Assembly: GCA_015232315.1 (NCBI GenBank)
Contig: JADFZZ010000009.1
Coordinates: 62,001-126,000, forward strand
DNA length: 64,000 bases
Reading direction: 5' to 3'
Source of the DNA: SAR324 cluster bacterium
GTDB lineage: Bacteria; SAR324; NAC60-12
Shown one piece after another: positions 35,744 to 44,899 of the stretch; the stretch's first letter is position 1, and the number at the start of each line of letters is the position of its first letter. The position numbers and the translations under genes were made by a program. The notes under the pieces were generated by a model. The model had not been told where the DNA came from. It was given only the letters and a program-made list of their open reading frames with translations, and did not search any database.

Positions 35744-36355
35744 TCAAGGAATAAAACGGATGACGGGTGCTTGAGGTGTCAAGGTTTGGGCCGACTGATG
35801 CTGTGGCGTGATCAATTGTAACTTCAATTTTTGAGTGTTGGGAAATACCTGAAATATTTTAACAGGGATCTCTGTAATTTTTTCCGGAGACGCACAGTCA
35901 AACTGGTAATTCACATGAAATTCAGCATGACCGCCTTCTTCCTCCTGATGATCCGCATCCTCTTCATGGTCACTATGATGATCCGCATCCGCATCCTCTT
36001 CATGTTCACTATGGATCAGTTCTGACTTTGCGGACACCACCCTGCACTTCCCTTTGGGGGAAAGATCAAACATCTTTCCGGGATTTTCCAGAGTTTGGTT
36101 AGCCTGTCGCACTGCGTCTTTCTGTTCAGGAGTGGACGGTTCATACTCAAAGCCAACGATGTTCATTCCCGGAGTGTGCAGTTCTATCATCAATTGATTG
36201 TCATCCATCGCGACATTCAATTCGCCGATGCCATGTTCATGCGTTTCCTGTTGCCGATGTTCCTCCTGCCGCTGTTCTTCGGCTTTTAAGATTCCTGTTG
36301 ATGAAGCTGAGAAAATGCAGGTCATAACGATAGCTAGAAGCATCCATTGTTTCAT
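35744..36355 (-). CDS. zrgA: ZrgA family (DUF2796) zinc-binding periplasmic protein
   Basis: A 203-residue protein with a signal peptide (about 1-24, ending GILKA). The start of the mature protein has HEHGIGELNVAMDDNQLMIE and HTPGMNIVGFEYEP, the defining stretch of ZrgA/DUF2796. A His/Glu/Asp-rich loop (about 110-145, with HSEHEEDADADHHSDHEED and HQEEEGGHAEFH) is a probable metal-binding site. ZrgA proteins bind zinc in the periplasm and deliver it to an ABC system; the ATPase, permease and DUF3299 genes follow here in the same order of function. AAAGGA precedes the ATG. Zur control would be expected, but I could not identify a Zur site. Confidence 0.85.
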   Translation of the reverse strand: MKQWMLLAIVMTCIFSASSTGILKAEEQRQEEHRQQETHEHGIGELNVAMDDNQLMIELHTPGMNIVGFEYEPSTPEQKDAVRQANQTLENPGKMFDLSPKGKCRVVSAKSELIHSEHEEDADADHHSDHEEDADHQEEEGGHAEFHVNYQFDCASPEKITEIPVKIFQVFPNTQKLKLQLITPQHQSAQTLTPQAPVIRFIP

Positions 36356-36438
36356 AAGTTCCTTTCATTAACTTAATAAAAGCGTGGGACGGACCGTCCC
36401 GCAGGTTTGGTAATTCAAATACTGGTTTTGCTGGTAAA

Positions 36439-36753
36439 TCAGCGGAGATAAGAAGAAGGCGGTGGAGCTCGTGGTTGTGCTGAAGGAAAGATGGTTTCGG
36501 AGCCGGGTGGATCCTGATCGGGAATAAGGACAATGCCGATAATTGTCAGAAAAACAGGAGGCAGGCTGAGGGCCGCATGACCGCTGTTCAACGGGCTTAT
36601 AACCAGCATACAGATGGTGCAATCATCATGAACGTGATGGTCCTCATGTTCATGGAACGCGGATTGTAAAATCAGGAAAGTGATCAGAAAAATGGCCAGA
36701 ATAGCCAAAACATAGTGTTTTTCTGAGGTTCGTGATTCCTGGTAACTATTCAT
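36439..36753 (-). CDS. DUF2946-like small membrane protein, second copy
   Basis: A 104-residue protein with one hydrophobic helix (about 15-33), a histidine-rich loop (FHEHEDHHVHDDCTIC, residues about 33-48) carrying a C-x-x-C pair, and the terminal PRAPPPSS motif. It has the same plan as the protein at 32588-32956 but is richer in histidine. It precedes the zrgA-like gene by 83 bases and is probably co-transcribed. The His cluster and cysteine pair suggest zinc binding at the membrane or periplasm. Confidence 0.65.
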   Translation of the reverse strand: MNSYQESRTSEKHYVLAILAIFLITFLILQSAFHEHEDHHVHDDCTICMLVISPLNSGHAALSLPPVFLTIIGIVLIPDQDPPGSETIFPSAQPRAPPPSSYLR

Positions 36754-36768
36754 AAAAGCTCGGCAGTG

Positions 36769-36925
36769 GTAAGTTCTCAGCTTTCAGTTCTCAGTTTTTT
36801 TTGAACCGATTGAAATTATTATTATTTATATATAAGCCTAAAAGTTTATTTGAAAGTTTGATATTCAGAAAATTTTTAATTTCAATAACTTACTAAAAAC
36901 CGAAGGCTGGTAACTGAAAACTTAC
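36769..36925. repeat. Inverted-repeat element, GTAAG family, copy 1
   Basis: The ends, GTAAGTTCTCAGCTTTCAG and (opposite strand) GTAAGTTTTCAGTTACCAG, are inverted copies. The interior is very AT-rich. The same kind of element, with TTCAGCTTTCAG near its end, occurs at 38489-38626. It takes up much of the 36754-37117 gap between the divergent zinc operon and the binding-protein gene. Confidence 0.65.
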
Positions 36926-37010
36926 AACTCTTGAGATAAAAGGGACGTTCATGTTGTTCAGGGCGTGCGTTCATATAAGGCACGCGCAGTTTTACCTGAT
37001 GTTGAGAATC

Positions 37011-37028
37011 ATGCAATTGAAATTGCAT
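37011..37028. promoter_or_regulatory. Perfect palindrome upstream of the binding-protein gene
   Basis: ATGCAATT-GA-AATTGCAT, a perfect 8-2-8 palindrome 90 bases before the ATG of the binding-protein gene and 258 bases before the small metal protein on the other strand. A dimeric regulator could bind here. It does not match the Zur or Fur consensus that I know. Function inferred from symmetry and position only. Confidence 0.4.
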
Positions 37029-37117
37029 ATCTTGATTTTACTAAAGTCCTTCATTAGAACTCACTCTCAGTTGTCAATGACTGGTATTATTAATATTCAC
37101 CATAACCCTGAGGTTCT

Positions 37118-38344
37118 ATGAAAAACAAACTGATTTTATTCCTAATCGCTGGAGTCATTCTGTCATTTTCATCATTACAGGCTGAGGAAGGCGTCACACC
37201 TCAAAAAATTACCTTTGGTTCAGTTCTGGCTCTGAAAGGAAAAGCGCAGGGACTTGGGCAGGGCATGAAAGACGGGCTGGATGCCGCGTTCAATGGACAA
37301 AAAATCAAGGGGCGCGCCATTGAACTTCTTTATGAAAATGATTTTTATGAACCCCCCAAAGCTGTGGAAGGAACCAATGCGCTTATTCAAAAAGGTGTAT
37401 TTCTGATGATCGGCAATGTCGGCACACCAACAGCGGGCGCCACGCTTCCCATTCTTGCTGAACATAATGTTCCAGCCGTAGGATTTTTTACCGGTGCGGG
37501 ATTGCTAAGGCCGGCCAAAGGTCCGGCTGTTAATTATCGCGCCAGTTATATTCAGGAAACTGCCGCAGTGATCAGCGAAGGAATCGCCAACGGCTTAAAC
37601 CCATCCCAAGTGTGTGCTTATGTCCAGAATGACGCTTATGGAATGTCTGGAATCACCGGAGTGAAACTGGCAATGCAAAAAGCCAATGCCCCCAAAAACA
37701 TGCTTGACGCCTATGATGCTATCCTGAATCTGACAGGAGATGAACCGGAACGGAACAATATAGGCCCGGTCGGAGTCTATGTGCGAAATACCAATGAAGT
37801 TCGTCCGGGGTATGATTCCTTGAAAGCCTGGGAAAAAAAGAGCGGAAATAAATGCAAACTGGTGGTCACTGTGGGGGCCTATGGCAATATCGCTCATTTT
37901 GCCAGACATGCGAACGCCGTCAATAATGAAGGCTGGATCGTCTCAGCGGTTTCCTTCACAGGCGCGGATAATTTCCGGGAAGATCTGGAAAAATACAAGG
38001 CGACTGACAGAATTATCATGACCCAGGTTGTGCCACTGCTGGATTCTAATTTAGCCATTGTGAAAGAAGCCAAATCAGCGCTTGGAGCAAACTTTGGTTT
38101 CGTTTCACTGGAAGGGTATATCGTGGGAAAAATGACTCTTAAAATTTTTGAAAACATGCCAGGTGACTTGACGCGCAAAGGATTTTTGGATCAGGCCAGA
38201 AAATCAAAATTTGATCTGGGTGGAATTAAAATTGATTTCACTGGAAATGGCTATCAGGGTTCAGATCTGGTGGTTCCAAGTTATCTGACAGCCTCAGGTT
38301 ATCTGCCTGTAGATGCCGCGGTTTGGAAAAAAATGCTGAATTAG
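37118..38344 (+). CDS. Branched-chain amino acid-type ABC substrate-binding protein (LivK-like)
   Basis: A 408-residue periplasmic binding protein of type I. A signal peptide (1-22, ending LQA) is followed by ITFGSVLALKGKAQGLGQGMKDGLDAAF, GNVGTPTAGATLPILAEHNVPAVG and the usual two-lobe fold. Such proteins bind leucine-type amino acids, amides or aromatic compounds. No permease or ATPase genes lie nearby, so it is an orphan subunit: it may feed a transporter encoded elsewhere or act as a sensor. A palindrome lies 90 bases upstream. Ligand unknown. Confidence 0.9.
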   Translation: MKNKLILFLIAGVILSFSSLQAEEGVTPQKITFGSVLALKGKAQGLGQGMKDGLDAAFNGQKIKGRAIELLYENDFYEPPKAVEGTNALIQKGVFLMIGNVGTPTAGATLPILAEHNVPAVGFFTGAGLLRPAKGPAVNYRASYIQETAAVISEGIANGLNPSQVCAYVQNDAYGMSGITGVKLAMQKANAPKNMLDAYDAILNLTGDEPERNNIGPVGVYVRNTNEVRPGYDSLKAWEKKSGNKCKLVVTVGAYGNIAHFARHANAVNNEGWIVSAVSFTGADNFREDLEKYKATDRIIMTQVVPLLDSNLAIVKEAKSALGANFGFVSLEGYIVGKMTLKIFENMPGDLTRKGFLDQARKSKFDLGGIKIDFTGNGYQGSDLVVPSYLTASGYLPVDAAVWKKMLN

Positions 38345-38361
38345 TTCGAGGTTGATAATCA

Positions 38362-38480
38362 TGCCACAGAGACTCAGAGACACGGAGACTTTTTGAAAAA
38401 ATCGCAGTATTTCAGTAAAATAAACCTTGTTTTATCCATCTTTATTAAAAAATTCTCTGTGGCACTGTGTCTCTGTGGCA
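38362..38480. repeat. Inverted-repeat element, TGCCACAGAGAC family
   Basis: Left end TGCCACAGAGACTCAGAGAC and right end (opposite strand) TGCCACAGAGACACAGTGCC are inverted copies. The right part (TTTATTAAAAAATTCTCTG) recurs at 6710-6757. It starts 17 bases after the binding-protein stop and may form a hairpin at the message end. Confidence 0.7.
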
Positions 38481-38488
38481 AAAAAAAC

Positions 38489-38626
38489 GTAAGTGTTCAG
38501 CTTTCAGTATTCAGCTTTCAGTGTTTATGCGCCTCAGAAGCCTTATGACTCAATAGCAGAAAATATCGTTTGGCCTCCAGGCCTTGAGAATACCTGAAAA
38601 CTGATAGCTGACGGCTGAAAGCTTAC
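38489..38626. repeat. Inverted-repeat element, GTAAG family, copy 2
   Basis: Ends GTAAGTGTTCAGCTTTCAG and, on the opposite strand, GTAAGCTTTCAGCCGTCAG are inverted copies, related to 36769-36925. With the element at 38362-38480 it fills the 38345-38684 gap between two convergent genes; no gene is visible there. Confidence 0.65.
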
Positions 38627-38684
38627 AAAAAAACAGGGTAACAACTCGAGTCTCGCAACCAGAAAAGATATGAAGCGACAGCGA

Positions 38685-40583
38685 TTATTCTGTCGTTTTG
38701 GGCGCAATGACCAGGTATCGGGTGGAGGGGCAGGTTTCAGCGTCCGCATGAAGGAGATCCAGAGTTACAGCATCGTATATCTGGATGTTGGCGCCAAAAT
38801 GTTTTTCAAAGCTTTTTCGGATTTTTTGCAGGGGAGCCAGGTACCGTAGATGTTTGCCTTCATACGTGATACGGAGTTCTCCTTTCATTTTACTGAGATT
38901 GATGATCTCACTTTCCTGATACATCCGTTGATCTTTTTCTACCAGTCTCGGATTTCTGAGAGAAATCACATCCTCTTCAAATAAAACATTGGGATACCAG
39001 CGCACATGATCTGTGGTGATGAAATCTCCAATAAAATATCCGCCCTGTTTTGTGAGTCGGGCACTTTTTTCGATGGCGGCATCCAGCATGGTTGATGGCA
39101 TGTATTGAAAAACGTTCAAACCCGTGAAGGTAATATCCCATTGGGATGTTTCCTCCATTTCCAGAAAATCACAGGCTTTTGCGTGGATATGCCTTGAGGC
39201 TTCTTTGACCATGGCTTCTGAAATATCAACACCCAGCATGTTTTCGTAAGGAATTTGATAGATTTCCAGTAAATGTTCTTCCACCACGCCAGTTCCACAA
39301 CCGATTGAAAGAAAACTGGAGGTTGTGATATCAACCCCGAATTTCTGAATAAAAAAACTGAAATATTGTTTCATGAAGTCATTCAGGCAGGGTTTGCCGA
39401 TGATCTCATCATAAAGTTCCGCATAAGTATGAAAACGATCTTCCTCTTTCTGATCCTTGATCAACGCATTGAATTGAAGGGCCGCAATCCGAATCAGTTT
39501 TTCCCGGAGGTCATGCCATGTATTGAAATCCTGAACATGGCGGGTTTCGTTGACGATACCCAGAAGCAGATTTTTGAGGGCATCCCACTGTTGGATGTCA
39601 AATAGAACAGGGGCGCCTGTGCCTGTTTCTGTGTTGGCGTTATCCAAATTAAGGATGGTATCCATCCAGTTATTTAATTTTTGAGCAACAGACATGAGTT
39701 TCTGCTTATGATCATGAGTCCTTTCAAGGGAATCATATAGCTCAGCGAATTTCCTCAATTCCCAGATTATCAGTTTCCATGAGGAAACGCTGGTCACACA
39801 CCCTTCGGAATCAATGAATTTGTTGACATCCTCCATCAACCAATCCCAATTTTTTGAAGAAAAACATTCCTGAATCAATTGGTCGAGATCCCGGTCCAGC
39901 AACCGTCCTGCTGATTGAGCTCTACGTACCCGTTTGATCAACTCAACACGATCCCGCAACCAGGTCATGAAATCAGGTTCGAGAATGGTTTCGCGTCGCT
40001 TGATCTGATCATCAGGCAGCGCATAGAACATTCCGCCATCGACCCGCAGAATCTGCTTTTTTTCAAGATCAAAAACCCTGGCGTCCCCTGTGATATTCGG
40101 ATTCTGTTCAGGTGTTCCATAGATGTGTAAACTATAGAAAAATTGTTCTGGAACCGGATTTCCCAATTGATGCACAAGATCGTGATTCACTTTCAACAGT
40201 GATCCGGGAGAGACATTTTCTCGTAATACGGTTCTGAGTTTTCCATCATTGAGTTTGAATACCGAGTGTTCCGCATTGCCATAAACCTGAACACAGCCCC
40301 ACTGGGTATAGCCATGATCGTGTATCGCTGAAAAATCACCGGGGCACCAGGACATGGCCATGATCTCGAAAAAACCGCCATTGTGAATCAACATGCGGCC
40401 ATAACTGTCTTGCGCTGGATGATCAAAGGTCGACCAGGGTTTGAGATCATCAGTTTGTACTTTGGCTTCAAGGATGATTTCAGCCAGCCGATTGGTGTTC
40501 ATTTGCTGTTCTGTTTCAATGGCAGTGACAATGAATTGGAGTGAAGAAGGTAGTTTGGGGAGTTCCAAGGCTGATGTTGTCAT
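38685..40583 (-). CDS. Cysteine dioxygenase-like cupin fused to a SAM-dependent methyltransferase
   Basis: A 632-residue two-domain protein. Residues 1-190 match cysteine/thiol dioxygenases: iron ligands His88 and His90 (AIHDHGYTQ), His138 (LVHQLGN) and the SLHIY motif with His153/Tyr155, corresponding to the catalytic His/Tyr of mammalian enzymes. Cys97 lies near the position of the crosslinked cysteine. Residues 190-415 are a helical linker. From about 425 there is a class I methyltransferase with motif I FLSIGCGTG and acidic loop LGVDIS. It probably oxidises a thiol with O2 and methylates the product or a related acceptor. The fusion is unusual; substrates are unknown. It stands alone between convergent and same-strand genes. 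Confidence 0.82.
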   Translation of the reverse strand: MTTSALELPKLPSSLQFIVTAIETEQQMNTNRLAEIILEAKVQTDDLKPWSTFDHPAQDSYGRMLIHNGGFFEIMAMSWCPGDFSAIHDHGYTQWGCVQVYGNAEHSVFKLNDGKLRTVLRENVSPGSLLKVNHDLVHQLGNPVPEQFFYSLHIYGTPEQNPNITGDARVFDLEKKQILRVDGGMFYALPDDQIKRRETILEPDFMTWLRDRVELIKRVRRAQSAGRLLDRDLDQLIQECFSSKNWDWLMEDVNKFIDSEGCVTSVSSWKLIIWELRKFAELYDSLERTHDHKQKLMSVAQKLNNWMDTILNLDNANTETGTGAPVLFDIQQWDALKNLLLGIVNETRHVQDFNTWHDLREKLIRIAALQFNALIKDQKEEDRFHTYAELYDEIIGKPCLNDFMKQYFSFFIQKFGVDITTSSFLSIGCGTGVVEEHLLEIYQIPYENMLGVDISEAMVKEASRHIHAKACDFLEMEETSQWDITFTGLNVFQYMPSTMLDAAIEKSARLTKQGGYFIGDFITTDHVRWYPNVLFEEDVISLRNPRLVEKDQRMYQESEIINLSKMKGELRITYEGKHLRYLAPLQKIRKSFEKHFGANIQIYDAVTLDLLHADAETCPSTRYLVIAPKTTE

Positions 40584-40738
40584 CGTTGTTCCTAGTTTAA
40601 TATTTGATTCATTGATGGTTTAGACCTCTCTTCCCTCATGTTTCTGGAAAATTCAATTTTTTATTCAACAAAAACAAATACCCACAGAATCCATTTGTGG
40701 CCTGATGTATAGCGTTCAGACCACTGACATCAGCTTGA

Positions 40739-41143
40739 TCAGACGTGTTCCATATATTTTGAAGTCAGGGTTCTCAACAGAATTCGGGCCAGCTCCGGTT
40801 CTTCGGACATCAATTCATAGAGATCATCCTGTTCCAGGCGAAAGACATGGGTTTCTTCCATGGCAATGGCGGTGTATGGCATGATTTCAGTGGATAGAGC
40901 GGCCAGTTCTCCAAAAATCTCACGTCGATTCACCACAACTGGGTTTTGACCCTGTTTATTCAGATGCACCATTCCCTCAATCACAATATACATCGATTGT
41001 ACAACATCTCCGCTTTTGAAAATTATTTCACCTTCCGCATAGTTTTCTTCTTCCAGATAAGGAATCATGTTCGACAGAAGATTGCCGGGAATGGAACTGA
41101 AGGCCGGACAGGTTTGAAGAATAAATATTTTTTGAAGTTGCAT
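40739..41143 (-). CDS. Stand-alone cyclic nucleotide-binding domain protein
   Basis: A 134-residue protein that is almost entirely one cNMP-binding domain: YAEGEIIFKSGDVVQSMYIVIEGMVHL, then the phosphate-binding cassette REIFGELAALS, ending in a helical lid. There is no HTH, so it is not a Crp-type transcription factor. The R of the usual cassette (R-T-A-S or P-R-S-A) is absent, so nucleotide binding is doubtful. It begins only four bases after the 1073-residue membrane protein gene, whose C-terminus is the same kind of domain. Confidence 0.85.
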   Translation of the reverse strand: MQLQKIFILQTCPAFSSIPGNLLSNMIPYLEEENYAEGEIIFKSGDVVQSMYIVIEGMVHLNKQGQNPVVVNRREIFGELAALSTEIMPYTAIAMEETHVFRLEQDDLYELMSEEPELARILLRTLTSKYMEHV

Positions 41144-41147
41144 GAAT

Positions 41148-44100
41148 TCAGTCTTGTTGAAGTTTTTTACAAATACTCTGGATCAGCCCCCGGGCCGCCT
41201 CCATGTTTTCGGTCAATAACTGGAACAGACTGTCCTGATTCAACCTGAAAACTGAAGTGGGTTCCAGCGTCGTGACAGAGGCCGTTCGGGGAATCGAGGA
41301 CAAAACAGCAAATTCACCGATCAGATGAGTGCTGGTTCTGGTTGTAATCAGACGCGGTCCCTCATGGATCTTGACCGATCCGGAGCGAATGATATACAGG
41401 CAATCTCCCTCATCGCCCTTGTTGAACAGGGTGACACCTTCGGGATAAGTCAATTCTTCAAGAGAGTGAATCACATCCAGCAGATTGCTTTCTGTCACAT
41501 GCTGGAACATAGGCACCTGTTTGAGTTCCATGATTTTTTCAAAGGTCAACAGGACAGACTGCCCTTGTTCCAGTTGCTCCGCGATCAGTTTGAGACGAGG
41601 CGTTTGAAGCACAACATCTGTATGACAGAAAACCGCGGCATGAATGGGGTCCAGTTGATGGATTGCCCATAAGGTTGTTTCCAGAAGCATTTCTTCATGA
41701 TTATGTTCCAGAAACGATGCCAGGGCCTGCACCAATTGAGACAACTGATACTTTCCTACATAATAAATCACACAGCATTTGGTCCAGGTTGTTGTCCATT
41801 GGTCGGAACGTGTCAGAATTGTTTCCAGTCGTCCATGAAATCCTTCGGAGGTGATGTGATGCTGTTGTCTGATTTGACGTAGTATGCTTTCCAGTGGCTT
41901 ATTCTCAAGCACAGGCATGATCTGTTCTTTCAGTTCTCCGGGAAGTTGGCTTTCCAGAAGTTCCAGGGCATAAGCCTGTTTTCGCTCATTTCCATGAAAA
42001 TAACTGTCATGGATATTTCTGATAAGTGTCGCGTCCAGAATAAAGGACAACAGCACAAAAATATGTTTGCGATTGGACATTACTTCGCGGGTTAAGGCCT
42101 CTGTCAGAAACCATGCGTCCTGTTCCTGATGCACATCCTCAATGGCGCCCAACGTCCATGCGGCATCCTTGATTTCATCCCTGATCATGTTTTTGATCAG
42201 GACGATCTGTGAAGGATTTGCCTGAAAGCGTTGTTTCCAAAGTGCCTGTAAAATAAGATGCCGGATATCCTCATCCTCAGAATATAGTTTTTCTGCCAGA
42301 AACCCTGTCACACGTTCTGAGTGCATCAAACCGGCAACCCGGACCAGATGACTCAGCATAAGCGGTTGATTATGATCATGTGAAAAACGCTCAATCAGAC
42401 TTTCGCACGCCTCATCACCGGCATGAATCAGAACAGTCGTTGCAAGACCTGTCAGTTGCGGGATTGCAAGATTCTGGATCACACTGTTCCACAACAGTGG
42501 ATTGTTGAGTTTACCCGCGGCAATCAGCGCCAGCTTTCGCACTTCATTCTCAGGATCATTCAGAAGTTTGAGAATCGGACGATAAAATCCAGAGATCCCC
42601 GATTCACCAATAATTTCAGCGACCCTGGCTCTGTCTGTTGCTGATTTGGATTCCAGATCATTCATGAGGAATGATCCTGCGTGTACAATTCCTTCTATCG
42701 AACCGGAACGTAGCAATCCAATAACAGCCCACTTTCGAATAAGTGGTGACTCATGGTGCAAGCAGTGAATCGCCGTGAGCATGCCTTCTTCCCGAAGCAC
42801 GCAACGGACTCTGAGCAAAACACCCTGCAAGGTTTCATCGGTTTCCAGACGGGTTTGTTGTTCCAGCAGATCCCAAAGTGATTCCATGTGATATTTTTCA
42901 ATCAGATCATACACCTGTTGCCTGACAGCGGTTTGCGGGTGTGCCAGCAGAAGAGACAGATAATCCGGTAGTTTTTCAGAATCCATCTGTTCGAGCATAT
43001 CCAGTGCGTAAACCACATTTTCCGCATTGGGGCTTCGAAGTTCCTGTTCGAGCAGAACAATCGTTTCACTGTCATTCAGCGACAACCCCTGCAGGCTGGC
43101 ATGTCGACGTGTGACCGTTTGTGCCAGGATCAACACATAATTCCGTTGAATCATGACACAGGCCACGATCGTCAACAGCGCAAAGCCCACACAGAACCAT
43201 GCTAAATCCACCAGATCCGGGTTCACGTGGTTATGCAACAACCACAGACAAACTCCGGAACTGCCGATGGCCAAGGGCTCAATCATGCTCCGCATCAACA
43301 CCTGAACCCTCTCACCAAGGGTCATCATGGGTTGAAACAACGTGGTCATTGAGGAGGATTGCACACCTCGAAATACTTTGTCTGAAAGCTTGGACAGCGT
43401 CATCATGGCAAACAACATCCCTGTGAGTTCACCACCAAACACGGCCGGGATCATAAAACCCAGAATGGAAAGGGGAATGGCGATGATTCCCACAATGACA
43501 CCAAATTTCTGGATCAATTTACCAGCGACAAAGGAACGGATGACAAGCGCCAGAGCCGCGCTGACGGCTGAGAAATAGCCGAAAAACGTGGCCAGTTCAG
43601 TGGCTGAATACCGGATTTGTGCCGCCGCGTTGAAACCATTGTCCACAAAGGTGTAAAGGAAATTACTTGAAAAATAATAAACCACGATCAACAGAATATA
43701 AATTCTGTAACCATGTGTTACGGAAGATCCTGTTCGTTCTTTTTTGGAGGAAGTCGTTTTTTTGTTCTGAATCTGTTTTTTCAGAAACAGTGGGAACATC
43801 GCGGCCAGAAGGATGGAAACGCCAGCAAGAACAAGCAGATTGCTCACACCTGCCCATCGAGACAGTATCCCGGATATGGCCCCGCCTAGCAGGGCGGCAA
43901 TGGTGCTTCCATTCGAGATCAGTGAAAACAGCCGTTTCCCCTGACGAATATCCAGCACACTCGATGCAACGCTCCAGAACGCAAGATTGGTCTGCACAAA
44001 GACAATCTGATACCACACCGCGATGGCCATGGCGGGCCACCTTTCAGGAATCCAGTCCAGTAGCATACGGAGCATCAATGTCACCAGCCCCATCAGTATC

Positions 44101-44369
44101 AGATTTCCGGTGACGAGGGATGCCACAGAAACTTTCAGACTGATTCGCAGATAAACACTACCGATAAGAACAGAGCAAAGGGCCGTCAGGATATAGACAT
44201 AAGACAAATCTTCTGCGGGATAACGTTCCAGAAAAATAGTCTGGGAGGAGACCAGACTAAAAACCTTGGTGGTTCCAATCAGAAATGAGTAGATGAACAG
44301 CATCAACGAGGCAATCAGTTCATCAGACTGAAGATTGAAGGATGTGGCCAGTTTTTGTATGGTTTTCAT
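41148..44369 (-). CDS. Membrane protein with MFS/ATP-translocase-like domain, HEAT repeats and C-terminal cNMP-binding domain
   Basis: A 1073-residue protein. Residues 1-420 have about 11 or 12 membrane helices and resemble MFS or ADP/ATP-translocase-like carriers. Residues about 430-900 are HEAT-type helical repeats (AENVVYALDMLEQMDSEKL, PENEVRKLALIAAGKL and others). The C-terminus (about 945-1065) is a cyclic-nucleotide-binding domain (YPEGVTLFNKGDEGDCLYII, LIGEFAVLSSIPRTASV) with the R-T-A-S cassette intact. It probably couples a transporter or sensor to cyclic-nucleotide levels. No ligand can be named. The stand-alone cNMP domain gene follows. Confidence 0.85.
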   Translation of the reverse strand: MKTIQKLATSFNLQSDELIASLMLFIYSFLIGTTKVFSLVSSQTIFLERYPAEDLSYVYILTALCSVLIGSVYLRISLKVSVASLVTGNLILMGLVTLMLRMLLDWIPERWPAMAIAVWYQIVFVQTNLAFWSVASSVLDIRQGKRLFSLISNGSTIAALLGGAISGILSRWAGVSNLLVLAGVSILLAAMFPLFLKKQIQNKKTTSSKKERTGSSVTHGYRIYILLIVVYYFSSNFLYTFVDNGFNAAAQIRYSATELATFFGYFSAVSAALALVIRSFVAGKLIQKFGVIVGIIAIPLSILGFMIPAVFGGELTGMLFAMMTLSKLSDKVFRGVQSSSMTTLFQPMMTLGERVQVLMRSMIEPLAIGSSGVCLWLLHNHVNPDLVDLAWFCVGFALLTIVACVMIQRNYVLILAQTVTRRHASLQGLSLNDSETIVLLEQELRSPNAENVVYALDMLEQMDSEKLPDYLSLLLAHPQTAVRQQVYDLIEKYHMESLWDLLEQQTRLETDETLQGVLLRVRCVLREEGMLTAIHCLHHESPLIRKWAVIGLLRSGSIEGIVHAGSFLMNDLESKSATDRARVAEIIGESGISGFYRPILKLLNDPENEVRKLALIAAGKLNNPLLWNSVIQNLAIPQLTGLATTVLIHAGDEACESLIERFSHDHNQPLMLSHLVRVAGLMHSERVTGFLAEKLYSEDEDIRHLILQALWKQRFQANPSQIVLIKNMIRDEIKDAAWTLGAIEDVHQEQDAWFLTEALTREVMSNRKHIFVLLSFILDATLIRNIHDSYFHGNERKQAYALELLESQLPGELKEQIMPVLENKPLESILRQIRQQHHITSEGFHGRLETILTRSDQWTTTWTKCCVIYYVGKYQLSQLVQALASFLEHNHEEMLLETTLWAIHQLDPIHAAVFCHTDVVLQTPRLKLIAEQLEQGQSVLLTFEKIMELKQVPMFQHVTESNLLDVIHSLEELTYPEGVTLFNKGDEGDCLYIIRSGSVKIHEGPRLITTRTSTHLIGEFAVLSSIPRTASVTTLEPTSVFRLNQDSLFQLLTENMEAARGLIQSICKKLQQD

Positions 44370-44443
44370 GAAATTTCAGACACCTTTCAGAAACTTGGGG
44401 TTGATCGGCAGTGGTTCCGTTTGAAATCTGTCGACAGCAACTT

Positions 44444-44463
44444 CATACCGGAAAACCGGTATG
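44444..44463. repeat. Perfect hairpin CATACCGG-AAAA-CCGGTATG
   Basis: An 8-base stem with an AAAA loop, 75 bases upstream of the 1073-residue gene start and in the non-coding gap 44370-45143. Shortly before it, 44403-44428 repeats 20934-20959. The role is unknown: an operator or part of a decayed repeat. Confidence 0.55.
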
Positions 44464-44727
44464 TCCGAAACAAATCTTACCTCCAGGTGTCAAGGTCCGT
44501 GTAAAAAAGCAAAGGAACCTCTGCCCTTCAGCATCGTTACTCAAATTCAGATTTTAATAATAATATCGCCCCTCTTGTGAAGGGTCGCAGAAAACGTGAC
44601 CAATCCCGCAAAGCATAACTTTCATTGCCCGTCCTACTTCACAAGTTATTTTTGAGCTATGTTAACCACCGGGTGGTTCTACTTATTTTTTTTCAGTTAT
44701 CAATTATGTGAATGTTCCCTCCTGAAA

Positions 44728-44899
44728 AAATGGGGGTTGGTCACATTTTTGGCCACAAATTGTAGGGGCGAACCTGTGTGTTCGCCCTGCTCTTGGGCAG
44801 ACACACAGGTCTGCCCCTACGGGACAAAACCCAAACCAGGTGGAAAATCAAAGACCGATTTTTTGTCACATGGCCGAAAATATGACCAACCCCAAAAAA
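44728..44899. mobile_element. MITE-like element with nested GTAGGGGCG palindrome
   Basis: The outer ends are inverted copies: GGGGTTGGTCACATTTTTGG (from 44733) and, on the other strand, GGGGTTGGTCATATTTTCGG (from 44893). One further single end (GGGGTTGGTCAGATTTTCGG) occurs at 56599. Inside lies a second, nested palindrome pair: GTAGGGGCGAAC ... GTTCGCCC and GGGCAGAC ... GTCTGCCCCTAC. This looks like a small element carrying another, or one complex fold. It has no coding frame; the translated frame through it is spurious. Confidence 0.75.

Noticed and set aside
37011-37028. Zur or Fur box controlling the zinc operon
   Set aside because: The palindrome is perfect but does not match either consensus, and lies nearer the binding-protein gene; recorded only as an unassigned operator candidate.
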